From Faunimonas pinastri (lineage in GTDB: Bacteria; Pseudomonadota; Alphaproteobacteria; Rhizobiales; Afifellaceae): a stretch of DNA of 64,000 nucleotides. The DNA lies in contig NZ_FOFG01000001.1 of assembly GCF_900110915.1 (NCBI RefSeq), forward strand, positions 620,001 through 684,000, read 5' to 3'. Under the pieces are notes generated by a model that was not told the origin of the DNA, ran no database searches, and saw nothing but the letters and a program-made list of their open reading frames with translations. Every line of letters starts with the position of its first letter. Position 1 is the first letter of the stretch. This document shows positions 39,937 to 48,867 of the stretch, piece after piece. The translations under genes were made by a program, and so were the position numbers.

Positions 39937-41505
39937 TCAGGCCTTCAGCCCGACGCTTCGCACATCCATGGTGATGCCCTGGTTGACCCTGAAATCGGTC
40001 ACGTTGCCGCGCCAGAGATTGGCGGCATTGAGGAAGCCCAGCCACGCATAGGGACAATCGTCGGCGATCTTCTTCAGGATCTTCGCGTAGATCGGCTTCA
40101 GCGCCGCCTGGTCGTTCTCGGCATAGGCCTGCTTCAGGAGATCGGCAATCTCCGGGGCGGCATAGCCGGAGACCTTGGAATAAGGCTGGTTCTCCGTGAA
40201 ATTCTGGCCGAGCAGGTAGGTCGGCTCGCCCGGCGACGTCAGGTTCATCAGGAGCGCCTGCAACTCGCCCTTCTTCGCCTGCCCGAGCGCCACCAGCGGT
40301 TCCGTCATCTTCAGCGTGCAGCGGATGCCCACCGCCTGCAACTGCGACTGGATCGCGACGGCCGCGTCCTTGAGGTCGAGCAGGTAGGGGGTCGCCGGCA
40401 GCGTCATCTCGAAGGCGGCATCCGTGGCGTGTTTCGATTGCGCGAGGAAGCCCTTCGCCTTTTCCGGGTCGTAGCCGATGGATCCGTCGGCCTCCGCGTC
40501 ATACCACCAGGCCTGTCGGGGAGCGGGCAGGGTGCAGGGATCGACCATGCCGAAGAAGGCATATTGCGCGAGCTTCTGGCGATCGATCGCCCAGTTCACC
40601 GCGCGACGGACATTGATATCGTCGAAGGGCGGCTTGGCGTTGTTCATCATCAGCGTGCTCCAGCCACCGAAGGTGGAGCGGACCTCGCCGGCGAGTCCCG
40701 AGCGCTTGGAGAGCGAGGCGAAATCGCGCGGGGCGGGCGCGCCGATGATGTCGGCCTGCCGGGCCAGGAGGTAAGCGGTGCGGGTGGCGTCCTCGGGGAC
40801 GAACTTCACCACCAGCCGCTCCCATTTCGGCAGGCTCTTGTCCCAGTAATTGGGATTGCGCTTCAGCGTGACGGACTGGTTCGGCCGCCATTCCTCGAAG
40901 ATGCCCGGACCCGTGCCGATCCCGACCGGTTTCATCTTGAAATAGTCGTCGCCGTATCTCTCGCGCGAGCCGGCGGGCCAGATGCCCATGTACTTCGTCA
41001 GGAAGTTCAGCCAGGGCGCGTAGGGCTCGCTCAGGATCACGTGCACCCGATGCGGACCGTCCGTTTCCACCCGGGCGATCTTCTCGAAGATCACGCGACG
41101 AGCGGCGTTCCGCTTCTTGTCCAGCATGGATTCGAAGCTGTACTTCACGTCTTCCGACGTCATGGGCTGGCCGTTCTGGAACTGCACGTCGTCGCGCAGG
41201 TCGAACGTATAGGTCAGCTTGTCAGCCGATATTTCGGGCAGTGCGCGGGCGAGCTGCGGCCGAAGCACGCCGTCGACGTCATATTCGACCAGGTTCTCGA
41301 AGATGCACTGGTTGATGACCATCGGATCCTGCAGCACCGCATTGATCGGATCCAGCGTGTTGGGGCTGTTCGGGATCGCCAGCGTCAGCGTCTTGCCCGA
41401 GCTCTGCGCCCAGGCGGTATCGTCGAACCCCGTCAGGAGGCCGGCCGCCGGCAACGTTGCCGCCACCTGCATCAGCATTCGCCGCGTGATCACGAACCCG
41501 CTCAT
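39937..41505 (-). CDS. Peptide-type ABC transporter substrate-binding protein (DppA/OppA family)
   Basis: 522 residues with a twin-arginine-like signal (ITRRMLMQVAATLPAAGLL). The family 5 binding-protein pattern is clear: TLTLAIPNSPNTLDPINAVLQ, LVEYDVDGVLRPQLARALPE, TYTFDLRDDVQFQNGQPMTSEDVKYSFE near the start and NNAKPPFDDINVRRAVNWAID in the middle. It is the first gene of the transporter operon and has its own promoter region with the TGTATAG dyad (41522-41539) just upstream, although hyuB ends only 48 bp away. The ligand may be a peptide-like or cyclic-amide compound handled by HyuAB; this is inference. Confidence 0.92.
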   Translation of the reverse strand: MSGFVITRRMLMQVAATLPAAGLLTGFDDTAWAQSSGKTLTLAIPNSPNTLDPINAVLQDPMVINQCIFENLVEYDVDGVLRPQLARALPEISADKLTYTFDLRDDVQFQNGQPMTSEDVKYSFESMLDKKRNAARRVIFEKIARVETDGPHRVHVILSEPYAPWLNFLTKYMGIWPAGSRERYGDDYFKMKPVGIGTGPGIFEEWRPNQSVTLKRNPNYWDKSLPKWERLVVKFVPEDATRTAYLLARQADIIGAPAPRDFASLSKRSGLAGEVRSTFGGWSTLMMNNAKPPFDDINVRRAVNWAIDRQKLAQYAFFGMVDPCTLPAPRQAWWYDAEADGSIGYDPEKAKGFLAQSKHATDAAFEMTLPATPYLLDLKDAAVAIQSQLQAVGIRCTLKMTEPLVALGQAKKGELQALLMNLTSPGEPTYLLGQNFTENQPYSKVSGYAAPEIADLLKQAYAENDQAALKPIYAKILKKIADDCPYAWLGFLNAANLWRGNVTDFRVNQGITMDVRSVGLKA

Positions 41506-41521
41506 CCCGTTCCCCTCAATC

Positions 41522-41539
41522 TGTATAGTCGTCTATGCA
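41522..41539 (-). promoter_or_regulatory. Candidate UTRA-GntR operator before the peptide-type transporter operon
   Basis: TGTATAG (41522-41528) and CTATGCA (41533-41539) form an 18-bp imperfect inverted repeat with a 4-bp centre. On the minus strand it includes TATACA, a good -10 sequence, 16 bp upstream of the binding-protein ATG. A near-identical dyad stands in the promoter region of the GntR gene at 47147-47164, supporting shared regulation. Confidence 0.6.
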
Positions 41540-41553
41540 ATCGGCATGCCAGT

Positions 41554-43266
41554 TTACGTCTTCCCCGTGGCTTCCACCTGCCAGTCGTAGACGGTACGGG
41601 CAGCCCCTTCGCTGACGTAGCCGTAGGCGACATCGCGCCGGACGGCGTCCCTCGGCCGGTTGGCGGGATCGCCATGGCCGCCGCCGCCGGCGGAGATGCA
41701 GACGATCGTCGCGCCCGGCTCGATGGCGACGCCGCTGTCATGCACGCCGAGGCGATCGATGCACCCGTCCCCGTGCTCGACGGAATAGGCATGCCCCGGT
41801 CCCGCCGTGCCGCCCTGGCTGGCGAAAGGCGGCACCAGCACGCCTTCGCCGGAGGCATTCAGGACGGCGGGCCTGTCGCCGACATAGCGAAGGCGCAGCC
41901 GTCCGCCGAGGCCGCCGCGTCGCGTGCCGGCACCGCCGGAATCCGTCAGCAGGGAATATTCCTCGACCAGCAGCGGATAGGCCGCTTCCGTCCGCTCCAC
42001 CGAAGGCGAGGGTGTGCCGCCGGGATTGTGCAACCCGCCGATATTGGCCCAGCCATCGTGCTCGGCATTGCCGCCGGTGCCGCCCTTGTTGAAGAAGTAG
42101 TGCCAGATGAAGGGCCGCCCGCCGCGGTCCTGCCCGGCGAGGGCGAAGCGGAAGCGGCGGGCAAAGCCGCCGATGGCGCGGGCCGGATCGGCTCCTTCCA
42201 GAGCCTGCAGCAACGCCTCGATAAGCGCGCAGGCCGTGGACGAGGTGCAGGCGCCGACGGGAGCCGGCGACACCGGATCGAGCAGGCTGCCCTTGCGCGT
42301 GCGGATCTCGATCGCCCGCGCGCTGCCGTCGTTCAGGCCCTGATCGTCACCGCTGAAATAGAGGAATGCCACCATCACGGCGGCGCGCGTGTTGGCGAAG
42401 GGGCTGTTGATGAAAGCGGCCACTTGATCGGGGCATTCGGTGAGGTCCACGACCGCCCGTCCGTTATCGATGGTGACCGTCACCGGGATCGGCAGCAATC
42501 CGCCGGGTGCCTGCGCGAACTCCATGTGGCTCAGGCCGGAATGGCGACCCTCGCGGCAGCCCGCCAGCATGGCGCGCATCACCGCTTCGCCGCCGTCCAG
42601 CATGGCCTGCACGCAGCCCGCGACCTCTTCGCCCCGGTAGCGGGTGAACAATTCCGACAGCCGGGCGTGACCTATCCGGACGGCCGCGAGTTGCGCCAGC
42701 AGATCGCCTTCGAGGTCTTCCGGCTTGCGCGAATTGGTGGCGACGAGGCGGAGGATATCCTTGCGGAGCCGCCCCCCGTCGACGAGCTTCACCGGCGGCA
42801 GCCGCAATCCTTCCTGCCAGATCTCGCGGGCGGCCGCGCTGTAGCCACCGGCGGAGATGCCGCCGATATCGCCCTGATGCGCGCGCAGCGCCACCCAGAA
42901 GGCAATCTCGCCGGCGTGGAAGAACGGCATCGCCAGCGTCACGTCGGGCAGGTGGCTGCCGCCCCAGAAGGGGTCGTTGGCCATCAGCACGTCGCCCTCG
43001 GCAAGGTCGCCGCGGAAGGCATCCGCCATCATTCGCACCGCGAGCGGCATGGCGCCCATGTGGATCGGCACGCGTTCGGCCTGCGCGACCGTGCGGATCT
43101 CCGCATCCAAGAGGACGGCGGAGAAGTCCTGGTTCTGGTTGAGGATGGGCGAGAAGCAGGTGCGCGTCATCGTCTCCACCATCTCCTCGCTGATCGCCTT
43201 CAGCTTGTTGCGGACGACGGCAAGGGTGAGCGGGTTGGGCGCGAGGCGGGAGGACGCGGCGTTCAT
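41554..43266 (-). CDS. hyuB: Hydantoinase/oxoprolinase subunit B (HyuB family), first copy
   Basis: 570 residues from the ATG at 43266 (ATGA overlap with hyuA). HyuB-family features are LTLAVVRNKLKAISEEMVETM, the FSPILNQNQDFSAVLLDA segment, GDVLMANDPFWGGSHLPDVT and WGCISAG-like GGGGHGDPANR near the C-terminus. With HyuA it forms an ATP-dependent amidohydrolase opening cyclic imides or lactams (N-methylhydantoin, 5-oxoproline and relatives), or in other members a carboxylase. A second pair is encoded at 53234-56997; the two HyuB proteins are similar in plan but clearly different in sequence, so they probably act on different substrates or steps. Confidence 0.92.
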   Translation of the reverse strand: MNAASSRLAPNPLTLAVVRNKLKAISEEMVETMTRTCFSPILNQNQDFSAVLLDAEIRTVAQAERVPIHMGAMPLAVRMMADAFRGDLAEGDVLMANDPFWGGSHLPDVTLAMPFFHAGEIAFWVALRAHQGDIGGISAGGYSAAAREIWQEGLRLPPVKLVDGGRLRKDILRLVATNSRKPEDLEGDLLAQLAAVRIGHARLSELFTRYRGEEVAGCVQAMLDGGEAVMRAMLAGCREGRHSGLSHMEFAQAPGGLLPIPVTVTIDNGRAVVDLTECPDQVAAFINSPFANTRAAVMVAFLYFSGDDQGLNDGSARAIEIRTRKGSLLDPVSPAPVGACTSSTACALIEALLQALEGADPARAIGGFARRFRFALAGQDRGGRPFIWHYFFNKGGTGGNAEHDGWANIGGLHNPGGTPSPSVERTEAAYPLLVEEYSLLTDSGGAGTRRGGLGGRLRLRYVGDRPAVLNASGEGVLVPPFASQGGTAGPGHAYSVEHGDGCIDRLGVHDSGVAIEPGATIVCISAGGGGHGDPANRPRDAVRRDVAYGYVSEGAARTVYDWQVEATGKT

Positions 43267-45314
43267 GCGGGCTGATCCGAGATGCGAAGGCTGCCGGTCT
43301 CGTCGATGCTGGCGAGGCTGCCTTCCAGCACGAGAACCGAGGTGGAAGCCGCGTCGATGAGGGCGGGCCCGGCAATGGTCATGCCGGCAACGAGATACTC
43401 GAAGCGGTAGACGGGCGCCTGCACCTCGCGGCCGATATGGATGCGCCGCTTGCCGCAGAGAGCGCGGGCGGCATCGGCGCCGGGCTCGACCGGGTAGCGG
43501 GGCAGATCGAGCTTGGGGAGCGGGCTGTAGACGGAGACCCGGCAGGTTTCCACGATCGCCGGTTCGCCGGGATGGGAGTGCTGGTAGAGCTCCCCATAGG
43601 TTTCGGTGAAGCGCCGCTCCAGGTCGAAGGGCGTGTCGCCTGCCTTTGTGGGGATGGGCAGCGTGTGGATCTGCCGTTCGTAGCGGCATTCCGCGACGCG
43701 GTCCGTCCAGGTCTCGCCGTCTCCCTGCCCGGCGACGCTGGACGACATCGCGGCATGCGCTTCGTTCGCGAGATCCTTGAAGATCGTCTCCAGATCGTGC
43801 GCCGACAGGGAATTGATCGGCGCGTTCACGGTCCGCTGCCGGTCGCGGCGGACATCGGCCGCGAGGAAGCCCAGCGCGGAGAGAACCGAGGCGAAGCGGG
43901 GGATGATCACGGACGGGATCTGCAGGTCGCGGGCGACTTCGTTGGCATGAAGACCGCCGGCGCCGCCGAAGGACATCATCGCGAATTCACGCGGGTCCAG
44001 TCCGCGCCGCACCGTGGCCAGCCGGATACCCTCGGTGATGCGGGAACTCGCCAGCACATGGATCGCCCAGGCCGCTTCCTCGATGCTGAGGCCGAGCGGC
44101 TCCGCGACGTCCCGGTTCACCGCCGCGCGCGCCTGTTCCAGATCGAGCTGGAAGCGGCCGCCGAGGAAACCGGTCTCGGGAAGCAGCCCCAGAACGAGGT
44201 TGGCGTCCGTCAGGGTTGCCCGCGTGCCGCCCTTGCCGAAGCAGGCGGGCCCCGGGACCGCGCCGGCGCTTTGCGGCCCGATTTCCAGAATGCCGGCGGG
44301 GTCGATCCAGGCGATGCTGCCGCCGCCGATGCCGAGCGGGTTCACCTCGATGGCCGGCGCGGTGATGCGCATGTCGGCGAGGTCGGTGCGGTCGCGCTCG
44401 GCGGGCACGCCGTCATTCACGATGCAGACATCGGTGGTGGTGCCCCCGGTGTCGTAGGTCACGAGCCGGGGCAGGCCCAGCGCGCGGGCGAACATCGCCC
44501 CGGCCTTGGCGCCCCCGGCGGGACCGCTCGTCACCGCCCCGACCGCCAGCCGTCCGGCATCCTCGACGGGCAGAACGCCGCCATGCGATTGCATGACGAG
44601 CACCGGAACCCGGATACCCTGCTCGGTGAGGCGGCCGAAAAGGCGGTTCAGGTAGGTCTGCAATCCGGGGCCGACATAGGCGTTCACCGAAGCCGTCGAG
44701 AGCCGGTCGTATTCACCCTCGCGGTTGAGGATTTCGTGCGACAGCGAGACGAACGGCGACCAGCCGGCGGCTTCGATCAACTCGCGAACGGCGCGCTCGT
44801 GCTCCGGATTGCGGTGCGCGTGGAGCAGGCAGACCACGACGCCGTTCACTCCGGCGGCGCGAAGATCCTCGATCGCCCGGCGCGTATCGTCCCGGTCGAG
44901 CGGCAGCAATGCCGCGCCGTCGAAGCCGGTGCGCTCGCCGATTTCGCGGCGGAGGGGGCGGGCGATGATCGGCTCCGGTGCCGCTACGCGCAGGGCATAC
45001 CGGTTGTCGCGCGAGCCTTCGCGCAATTCCAGCAGATCGCGGAAGCCGGCGGTGGTGATCAGGCCGAGCTTCGCCCCGCGCCGCTGCACGAGGATATTGG
45101 TGGCGACCGTGGTGCCGTGGATGAAAAGTTCGATATCGGCAAGGACCTCGCCGAGGGGGCGCCCGAGGTCTGCCGCCAGCAGTTCCAGCGCATCCAGCAC
45201 GCCACGCGAGGGATCGTCCGGCGTGGATGGCGACTTGACGAAGCGCAGGCCCAGTTCCGGATGGGCGACGACCAGATCGGTGAAGGTTCCACCGACATCG
45301 ATGCCGACCATCAT
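43263..45314 (-). CDS. hyuA: Hydantoinase/oxoprolinase subunit A (HyuA family), first copy
   Basis: 683 residues. The ASKHA-type ATP-binding phosphate loop is at the very N-terminus (GIDVGGTFTDLVV), followed by IHGTTVATNILVQRRGAKLGLITTAGFRD, the central DTGGTTTDVCIV second phosphate motif and GGGSIAWID. Length is normal. Together with HyuB it couples ATP hydrolysis to ring opening. It is the first gene of the minus-strand hyuA-hyuB unit and divergent from a LysR regulator (152-bp gap). A motif ACFGKGGTRATLTDANLVLG is typical of the family. Confidence 0.93.
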   Translation of the reverse strand: MMVGIDVGGTFTDLVVAHPELGLRFVKSPSTPDDPSRGVLDALELLAADLGRPLGEVLADIELFIHGTTVATNILVQRRGAKLGLITTAGFRDLLELREGSRDNRYALRVAAPEPIIARPLRREIGERTGFDGAALLPLDRDDTRRAIEDLRAAGVNGVVVCLLHAHRNPEHERAVRELIEAAGWSPFVSLSHEILNREGEYDRLSTASVNAYVGPGLQTYLNRLFGRLTEQGIRVPVLVMQSHGGVLPVEDAGRLAVGAVTSGPAGGAKAGAMFARALGLPRLVTYDTGGTTTDVCIVNDGVPAERDRTDLADMRITAPAIEVNPLGIGGGSIAWIDPAGILEIGPQSAGAVPGPACFGKGGTRATLTDANLVLGLLPETGFLGGRFQLDLEQARAAVNRDVAEPLGLSIEEAAWAIHVLASSRITEGIRLATVRRGLDPREFAMMSFGGAGGLHANEVARDLQIPSVIIPRFASVLSALGFLAADVRRDRQRTVNAPINSLSAHDLETIFKDLANEAHAAMSSSVAGQGDGETWTDRVAECRYERQIHTLPIPTKAGDTPFDLERRFTETYGELYQHSHPGEPAIVETCRVSVYSPLPKLDLPRYPVEPGADAARALCGKRRIHIGREVQAPVYRFEYLVAGMTIAGPALIDAASTSVLVLEGSLASIDETGSLRISDQPA

Positions 45315-45466
45315 CGCCGTTTACCTCGTCCGAACGAACCGCCCATCGTCATCGCTGTCCAAAGATTGTTCTTGCCAATCCATCAGGCAGCTTCGATCCT
45401 GATCTCACAAGTCGAATTCAGGGTGTCGGGCGATCTCGTTTCGGCATCGCACGCGGCGCAGGAGGG

Positions 45467-46393
45467 ATGATGAACCTGGAAGCGCTGCGCTATTTCGTGG
45501 CGGTGGCGGAAGCCGGCTCCATCCGGGAGGCGGCGGAGAACCTGCACGTCGCGCAATCGGCGTTGAGCCGGCAGATCCAGAATCTTGAGCAGGCCTTCGG
45601 CGCCCCGCTGCTCTCACGGCTGCCGCGCGGCGTGGAAACGACACCGGCCGGGCGGATCTTCCTGCGGCGGGCGCGGGACAGCCTCGCCGCCGTGGCGCTG
45701 GCGCGCGACGAGATCGCCGCGCTGCAGGGGCTGAGCACGGGCGAGGTGCGGATCGCCAGCATCGAGCCGTTCGCCGACGACCTCCTGCCCGACCTCATCA
45801 CGCGCTTTCGGGAGAAGCATCCCGGCATCACCTTCGACGTGCGCGTCGGAAATACACGTCAGGTCGTCGGGCTGGTGCAGGAGGGGGTCGTGGAGATCGG
45901 CATCGGCTATAATCCACCGCCCGACCCCGCATTGCGGGTGCTGACGTCGCTCACCCAACCTTTGGTGGCGCTGGTCTCGCCCCATCATTCCTTCGCCGGA
46001 TGCGAGGAAATCCGCTTCGCGGATCTCGCCGGGCAGCCGCTGGTGCTAGCGCCCGCGGGTTCGCCGACCCGGCAGGTCATCGAGGCGGCGGCCGCGAGGG
46101 CCGGAATCCGGCTCCGCGTCGTGGTGGAAAGCGATTCCGTCCCGCTCCGGCTGGGCCTGGCGGAGCGGGCGTCGCTGATCGCCATTCTTGCCGAACTCTC
46201 CGGGCGTGCGGCGGCCGAACGGGGCCGGCTCGTCAGCCTGCGCTTCAGCGACGCGCTTCTGCAGGAGAGCGAAGTGCAGATCATCTCGCTGAAGGATCGG
46301 GCGCGTTCGCGCGCCGTGATCGATTTCGAACGGGGCCTCTACGGCGCGATCCGGCGGATGAATGGTTCCCGGGATGCGTCGGGGGAGGCCTAG
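45467..46393 (+). CDS. LysR-family transcriptional regulator, divergent from hyuA
   Basis: 308 residues. HTH MNLEALRYFVAVAEAGSIRE, then AAENLHVAQSALSRQIQNLEQ and GAPLLSRLPRGVETTPAG; the effector domain begins VRIASIEPFADDLLPDLITRF. The Gly-rich coinducer region includes VEIGIGYNPPPDP. Divergent orientation to hyuA suggests control of hyuAB. Its stop (46391-46393) overlaps the stop of the convergent GntR gene in a shared CTAG, so the two regulator genes have no gap between them. Confidence 0.92.
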   Translation: MMNLEALRYFVAVAEAGSIREAAENLHVAQSALSRQIQNLEQAFGAPLLSRLPRGVETTPAGRIFLRRARDSLAAVALARDEIAALQGLSTGEVRIASIEPFADDLLPDLITRFREKHPGITFDVRVGNTRQVVGLVQEGVVEIGIGYNPPPDPALRVLTSLTQPLVALVSPHHSFAGCEEIRFADLAGQPLVLAPAGSPTRQVIEAAAARAGIRLRVVVESDSVPLRLGLAERASLIAILAELSGRAAAERGRLVSLRFSDALLQESEVQIISLKDRARSRAVIDFERGLYGAIRRMNGSRDASGEA

Positions 46394-47121
46394 TTCGCCT
46401 GCTGGACGAGGTAGTCGATCTGGAATTCGGAGCGGTAGATGGATTCGCCGCTGACGAGCGGGCGGCGATCGGCGCTGAAGAGGACGTAATCGCGGATCAG
46501 TACCGGACTGCCGCGCTTCACCTCCAGCCGGTCGGCGATCGCCGGCTTGGCGATGTCGGCGCGGATCTTGCCTTCCACGCGATGCACCGGCAGGTGGAAA
46601 TCGTCGGCGAGGATGCGGTGCATGGACTTGGTCTGCAGCATGTCGAGCGTCATGTGGCGGCCGAGTTCCTCCGGGATGATCCGGCTCTCCAGGCTCATTT
46701 TCTTGCCCGCGACCACGCGGAGGCGATCGAGCAGATAGAGATTGTCGTCGCCGTCCAGATGCAGGGTTTCCGCCTCCGAAGGACTGGCCTGTCGGCGGGA
46801 AAAGCCGACGAGTTCGTACTGGATCGCCGCGCCCGTGGCGGCGAGTTGCTCCTCGAAGGAGCGGACATGCGTAAGGTCGATCGGCGCGCTGATCCGGCGC
46901 GGCGCGACGAAAGTGCCGCTGCCGGCGCGACGCACGATGATGCCCTCGAAGACGAGATCCTGGAAGGCGCGGGAAACGGTGGCGCGCGTGGTCCCGAAGC
47001 GTTCGGCAAGCTCCGGCTCCGAAGGCGTCCGGTCGCCCTCCTGCAACCGTCCGGATGCGATCTCGTCGCGCAGGAAGCGCTGGATGCGGGCGTAAAGGGG
47101 AATGAAGTCAGCGGGATGCAA
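46390..47121 (-). CDS. GntR-family regulator with UTRA domain (HutC subfamily)
   Basis: 243 residues from a TTG at 47121, preceded by AAAGGGA at a proper distance; a TTG at 47157 would add 12 residues but overlaps the -10 and operator. The winged HTH follows the family start (PLYARIQRFLRDEIASGRLQ ... LAERFGTTRATVSRAFQDLV ... RRAGSGTFVAP). A UTRA sensor domain then runs from about residue 80 (QYELVGFSRRQASPSEAETL, ILADDFHLPV, SPVLIRDYVLF, ESIYRSEFQIDY). It sits between the two Hyu operons and next to a dyad repeated at the peptide transporter. Likely a repressor relieved by a substrate or product of the Hyu pathway. Confidence 0.88.
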   Translation of the reverse strand: MHPADFIPLYARIQRFLRDEIASGRLQEGDRTPSEPELAERFGTTRATVSRAFQDLVFEGIIVRRAGSGTFVAPRRISAPIDLTHVRSFEEQLAATGAAIQYELVGFSRRQASPSEAETLHLDGDDNLYLLDRLRVVAGKKMSLESRIIPEELGRHMTLDMLQTKSMHRILADDFHLPVHRVEGKIRADIAKPAIADRLEVKRGSPVLIRDYVLFSADRRPLVSGESIYRSEFQIDYLVQQAN

Positions 47122-47146
47122 GGAATGAGGTCCCTTTAAAAAAATC

Positions 47147-47164
47147 TGTATAGGCAACTAGACA
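47147..47164 (-). promoter_or_regulatory. Candidate UTRA-GntR operator in the gntR / ABC transporter intergenic region
   Basis: TGTATAG (47147-47153) and CTAGACA (47158-47164) form an 18-bp imperfect dyad with a 4-bp centre. Aligned with the copy at 41522-41539 it shares TCTGTATAG and, at the other end, the CTA and CAAT elements. Read on the minus strand it contains TATACA at the -10 position of gntR, so binding would autoregulate the gene and possibly also control the divergent transporter operon. Confidence 0.65.
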
Positions 47165-47247
47165 ATACTTTCGAACTCCCCTTAGGATCGGTCTTGCGAG
47201 CGAGGCAAGCGCAACGTGAAGCCTCGGCACCGGCAAGATGGATCCTC

Positions 47248-48072
47248 ATGAGTGAGGCAGATGCTTCCCCATTGATCAAGCGGAGATTACCGTTCGCTTC
47301 GCGCGCCATTCCCGGTTTCGGGGAGCGTTCGAACGCCGCTCTCTACTGGGGATCCCTGATTTTCGGCATTGTCGTGTGGCAGCTCTTCGCCGCGACGCAA
47401 TCGGGTTTCGTCCTGGCCCCGCCCGTCGCGGTGTTCCGGCGGCTGGGTGAACTGACGCTCGGCGGGGTCCTTCCCAAGGCGCTTGTCGCAGCCCTCGGCC
47501 ACATGGTCCTGGGTTATCTCATCGCCTGCCTGATCGCGCTTCCCGTGGGTCTCGCCATGGGTCGCGTCCGCTTCGTCGGCGACCTGCTTGGGCCGGTGGT
47601 GACGCTTGTCTATGCAGTTCCAAGCGTCGCCTGGGCGCCGTTCCTGATGATCTGGTGCGGGCTCTACTTCAAGGCTCGCGTCGCCCTGGTGGTGCTGATG
47701 TGCGTGTTCGACATGATCATCGTGCTCAGCGTCGGCGCGCGGAACGCCGACCGCAGGCTGCTCGATGTCGGCCGCTCCTTCGGCACGACGCGCTGGCAGA
47801 ACGTTCGCTACGTCCTCCTGCCGGAAAGCCTGTCCTTCGTCTTCACGGCGCTGCGCATCGGCGCGGTGCGCGCGGTCAACGCGATGATCACGGCGGAACT
47901 CTTCCTCGCGGCCGTGAACCTTGGTTCCATCATGAAGCAGGCGGCCGCCCATTTCGACAGCGCGGCCGTGCTGGGCGTCCTCTTCGTGCTCTGCCTGCTG
48001 GGGCTCCTCCTGCAGGAGATCCTCCTCCTGGTCGAGGCTCGCATCTGCACCTGGCGACCGGGGAGGGGCTGA
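47248..48072 (+). CDS. ABC transporter permease (SsuC/TauC type), first of two, second system
   Basis: 274 residues from the ATG at 47248; a TTG at 47194 in the same frame would add 18 residues and neither has a strong Shine-Dalgarno. Hydrophobic segments and the coupling loop NADRRLLDVGRSFGTTRWQNVRYVLLPES are typical. SVAWAPFLMIWCGLYFKARV is the usual core. The stop overlaps the next permease by one base. It is the first gene of the long plus-strand operon running to fhs. Confidence 0.88.
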   Translation: MSEADASPLIKRRLPFASRAIPGFGERSNAALYWGSLIFGIVVWQLFAATQSGFVLAPPVAVFRRLGELTLGGVLPKALVAALGHMVLGYLIACLIALPVGLAMGRVRFVGDLLGPVVTLVYAVPSVAWAPFLMIWCGLYFKARVALVVLMCVFDMIIVLSVGARNADRRLLDVGRSFGTTRWQNVRYVLLPESLSFVFTALRIGAVRAVNAMITAELFLAAVNLGSIMKQAAAHFDSAAVLGVLFVLCLLGLLLQEILLLVEARICTWRPGRG

Positions 48073-48827
48073 TGCAGCTCGGGCGGCTCACGACGAATAT
48101 CCTCGGCATCGTTCTGGTCCTGATCCTGTGGCAGGCCGTCGGCATGCATCTCGGCGACGCCCTCGTGGCAACGCCGGTGCAGGTGGCGAAAGCGCTGCCG
48201 GAAACCCTCACCGATCCTGAATTCTGGCCCGCTCTCGGCCTGATGATCGGGCAGATGATGATCGGCTATCTCCTGGCGCTGGCCGTCGGCATTCCGCTCG
48301 GCATCGCCATGGGTCGGTCGCGTCCGGTCTTCACCGTGGTGAAGCCCTGGGCCTCGATGTTCATCGTCGTCTCGGCGGCGGCGCTGGTGCCGCTGCTCAT
48401 CATCCTGATGGGGCGGGGTCTTCTGTTCCGCACCTGCATCGTCTTCGTGGCGACGCTCTGGTACGTGGTCGTGTCGATCACCGAGGCCGCGCGCGCCGTG
48501 TCGCCGCGCCTGCTCGACGTGGCGAAATCCTTTTCCGCCAGCGACTTCCAGCGCTTCCGCTTCGTCATCCTGCCGGCGCTCTATCCCTACCTGCTGATCG
48601 CCGCGCGCATCGGCCTGATCCATGCCCTGCGCGCCATGGTGACGGCGGAAATGTTCATCGGCGCCGGCTTCGGCGGGCTTCTGAACAATGCCGGCCTCGA
48701 CCTCTCCACCGCTCCGCTCTTCGGCCTGATCGTCGTCCTGATGCTGGTCAGCGCCGGGGCGACGGAACTCCTGCGTCGTGTCGCGGGGCGTGCCGCGCCC
48801 TGGTACGCGAGCCGCACCGGCGGCTGA
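48072..48827 (+). CDS. ABC transporter permease (SsuC/TauC type), second of two, second system
   Basis: 251 residues starting at the ATG in TGATG overlap with the previous stop. Membrane segments include TTNILGIVLVLILWQAVGM and MIGYLLALAVGIPLGIAMG; the coupling loop reads SPRLLDVAKSFSASDFQRFRFVILPALYP. Paired with the preceding permease, the binding protein at 48868 and the ATPase at 49913 it makes a complete importer. Confidence 0.9.
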   Translation: MQLGRLTTNILGIVLVLILWQAVGMHLGDALVATPVQVAKALPETLTDPEFWPALGLMIGQMMIGYLLALAVGIPLGIAMGRSRPVFTVVKPWASMFIVVSAAALVPLLIILMGRGLLFRTCIVFVATLWYVVVSITEAARAVSPRLLDVAKSFSASDFQRFRFVILPALYPYLLIAARIGLIHALRAMVTAEMFIGAGFGGLLNNAGLDLSTAPLFGLIVVLMLVSAGATELLRRVAGRAAPWYASRTGG

Positions 48828-48867
48828 TCCGGGCTCAAGCAACAATCGACGACAATAAAGGGGAACG

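Noticed and set aside
39820-43275. A very long open frame (about 1150 codons) on the plus strand opposite the peptide-binding protein and hyuB.
   Set aside because: It is the mirror frame of two clear genes in GC-rich DNA; the translation is Arg/His/Gly/Asp-rich, has no family features and crosses an intergenic promoter.
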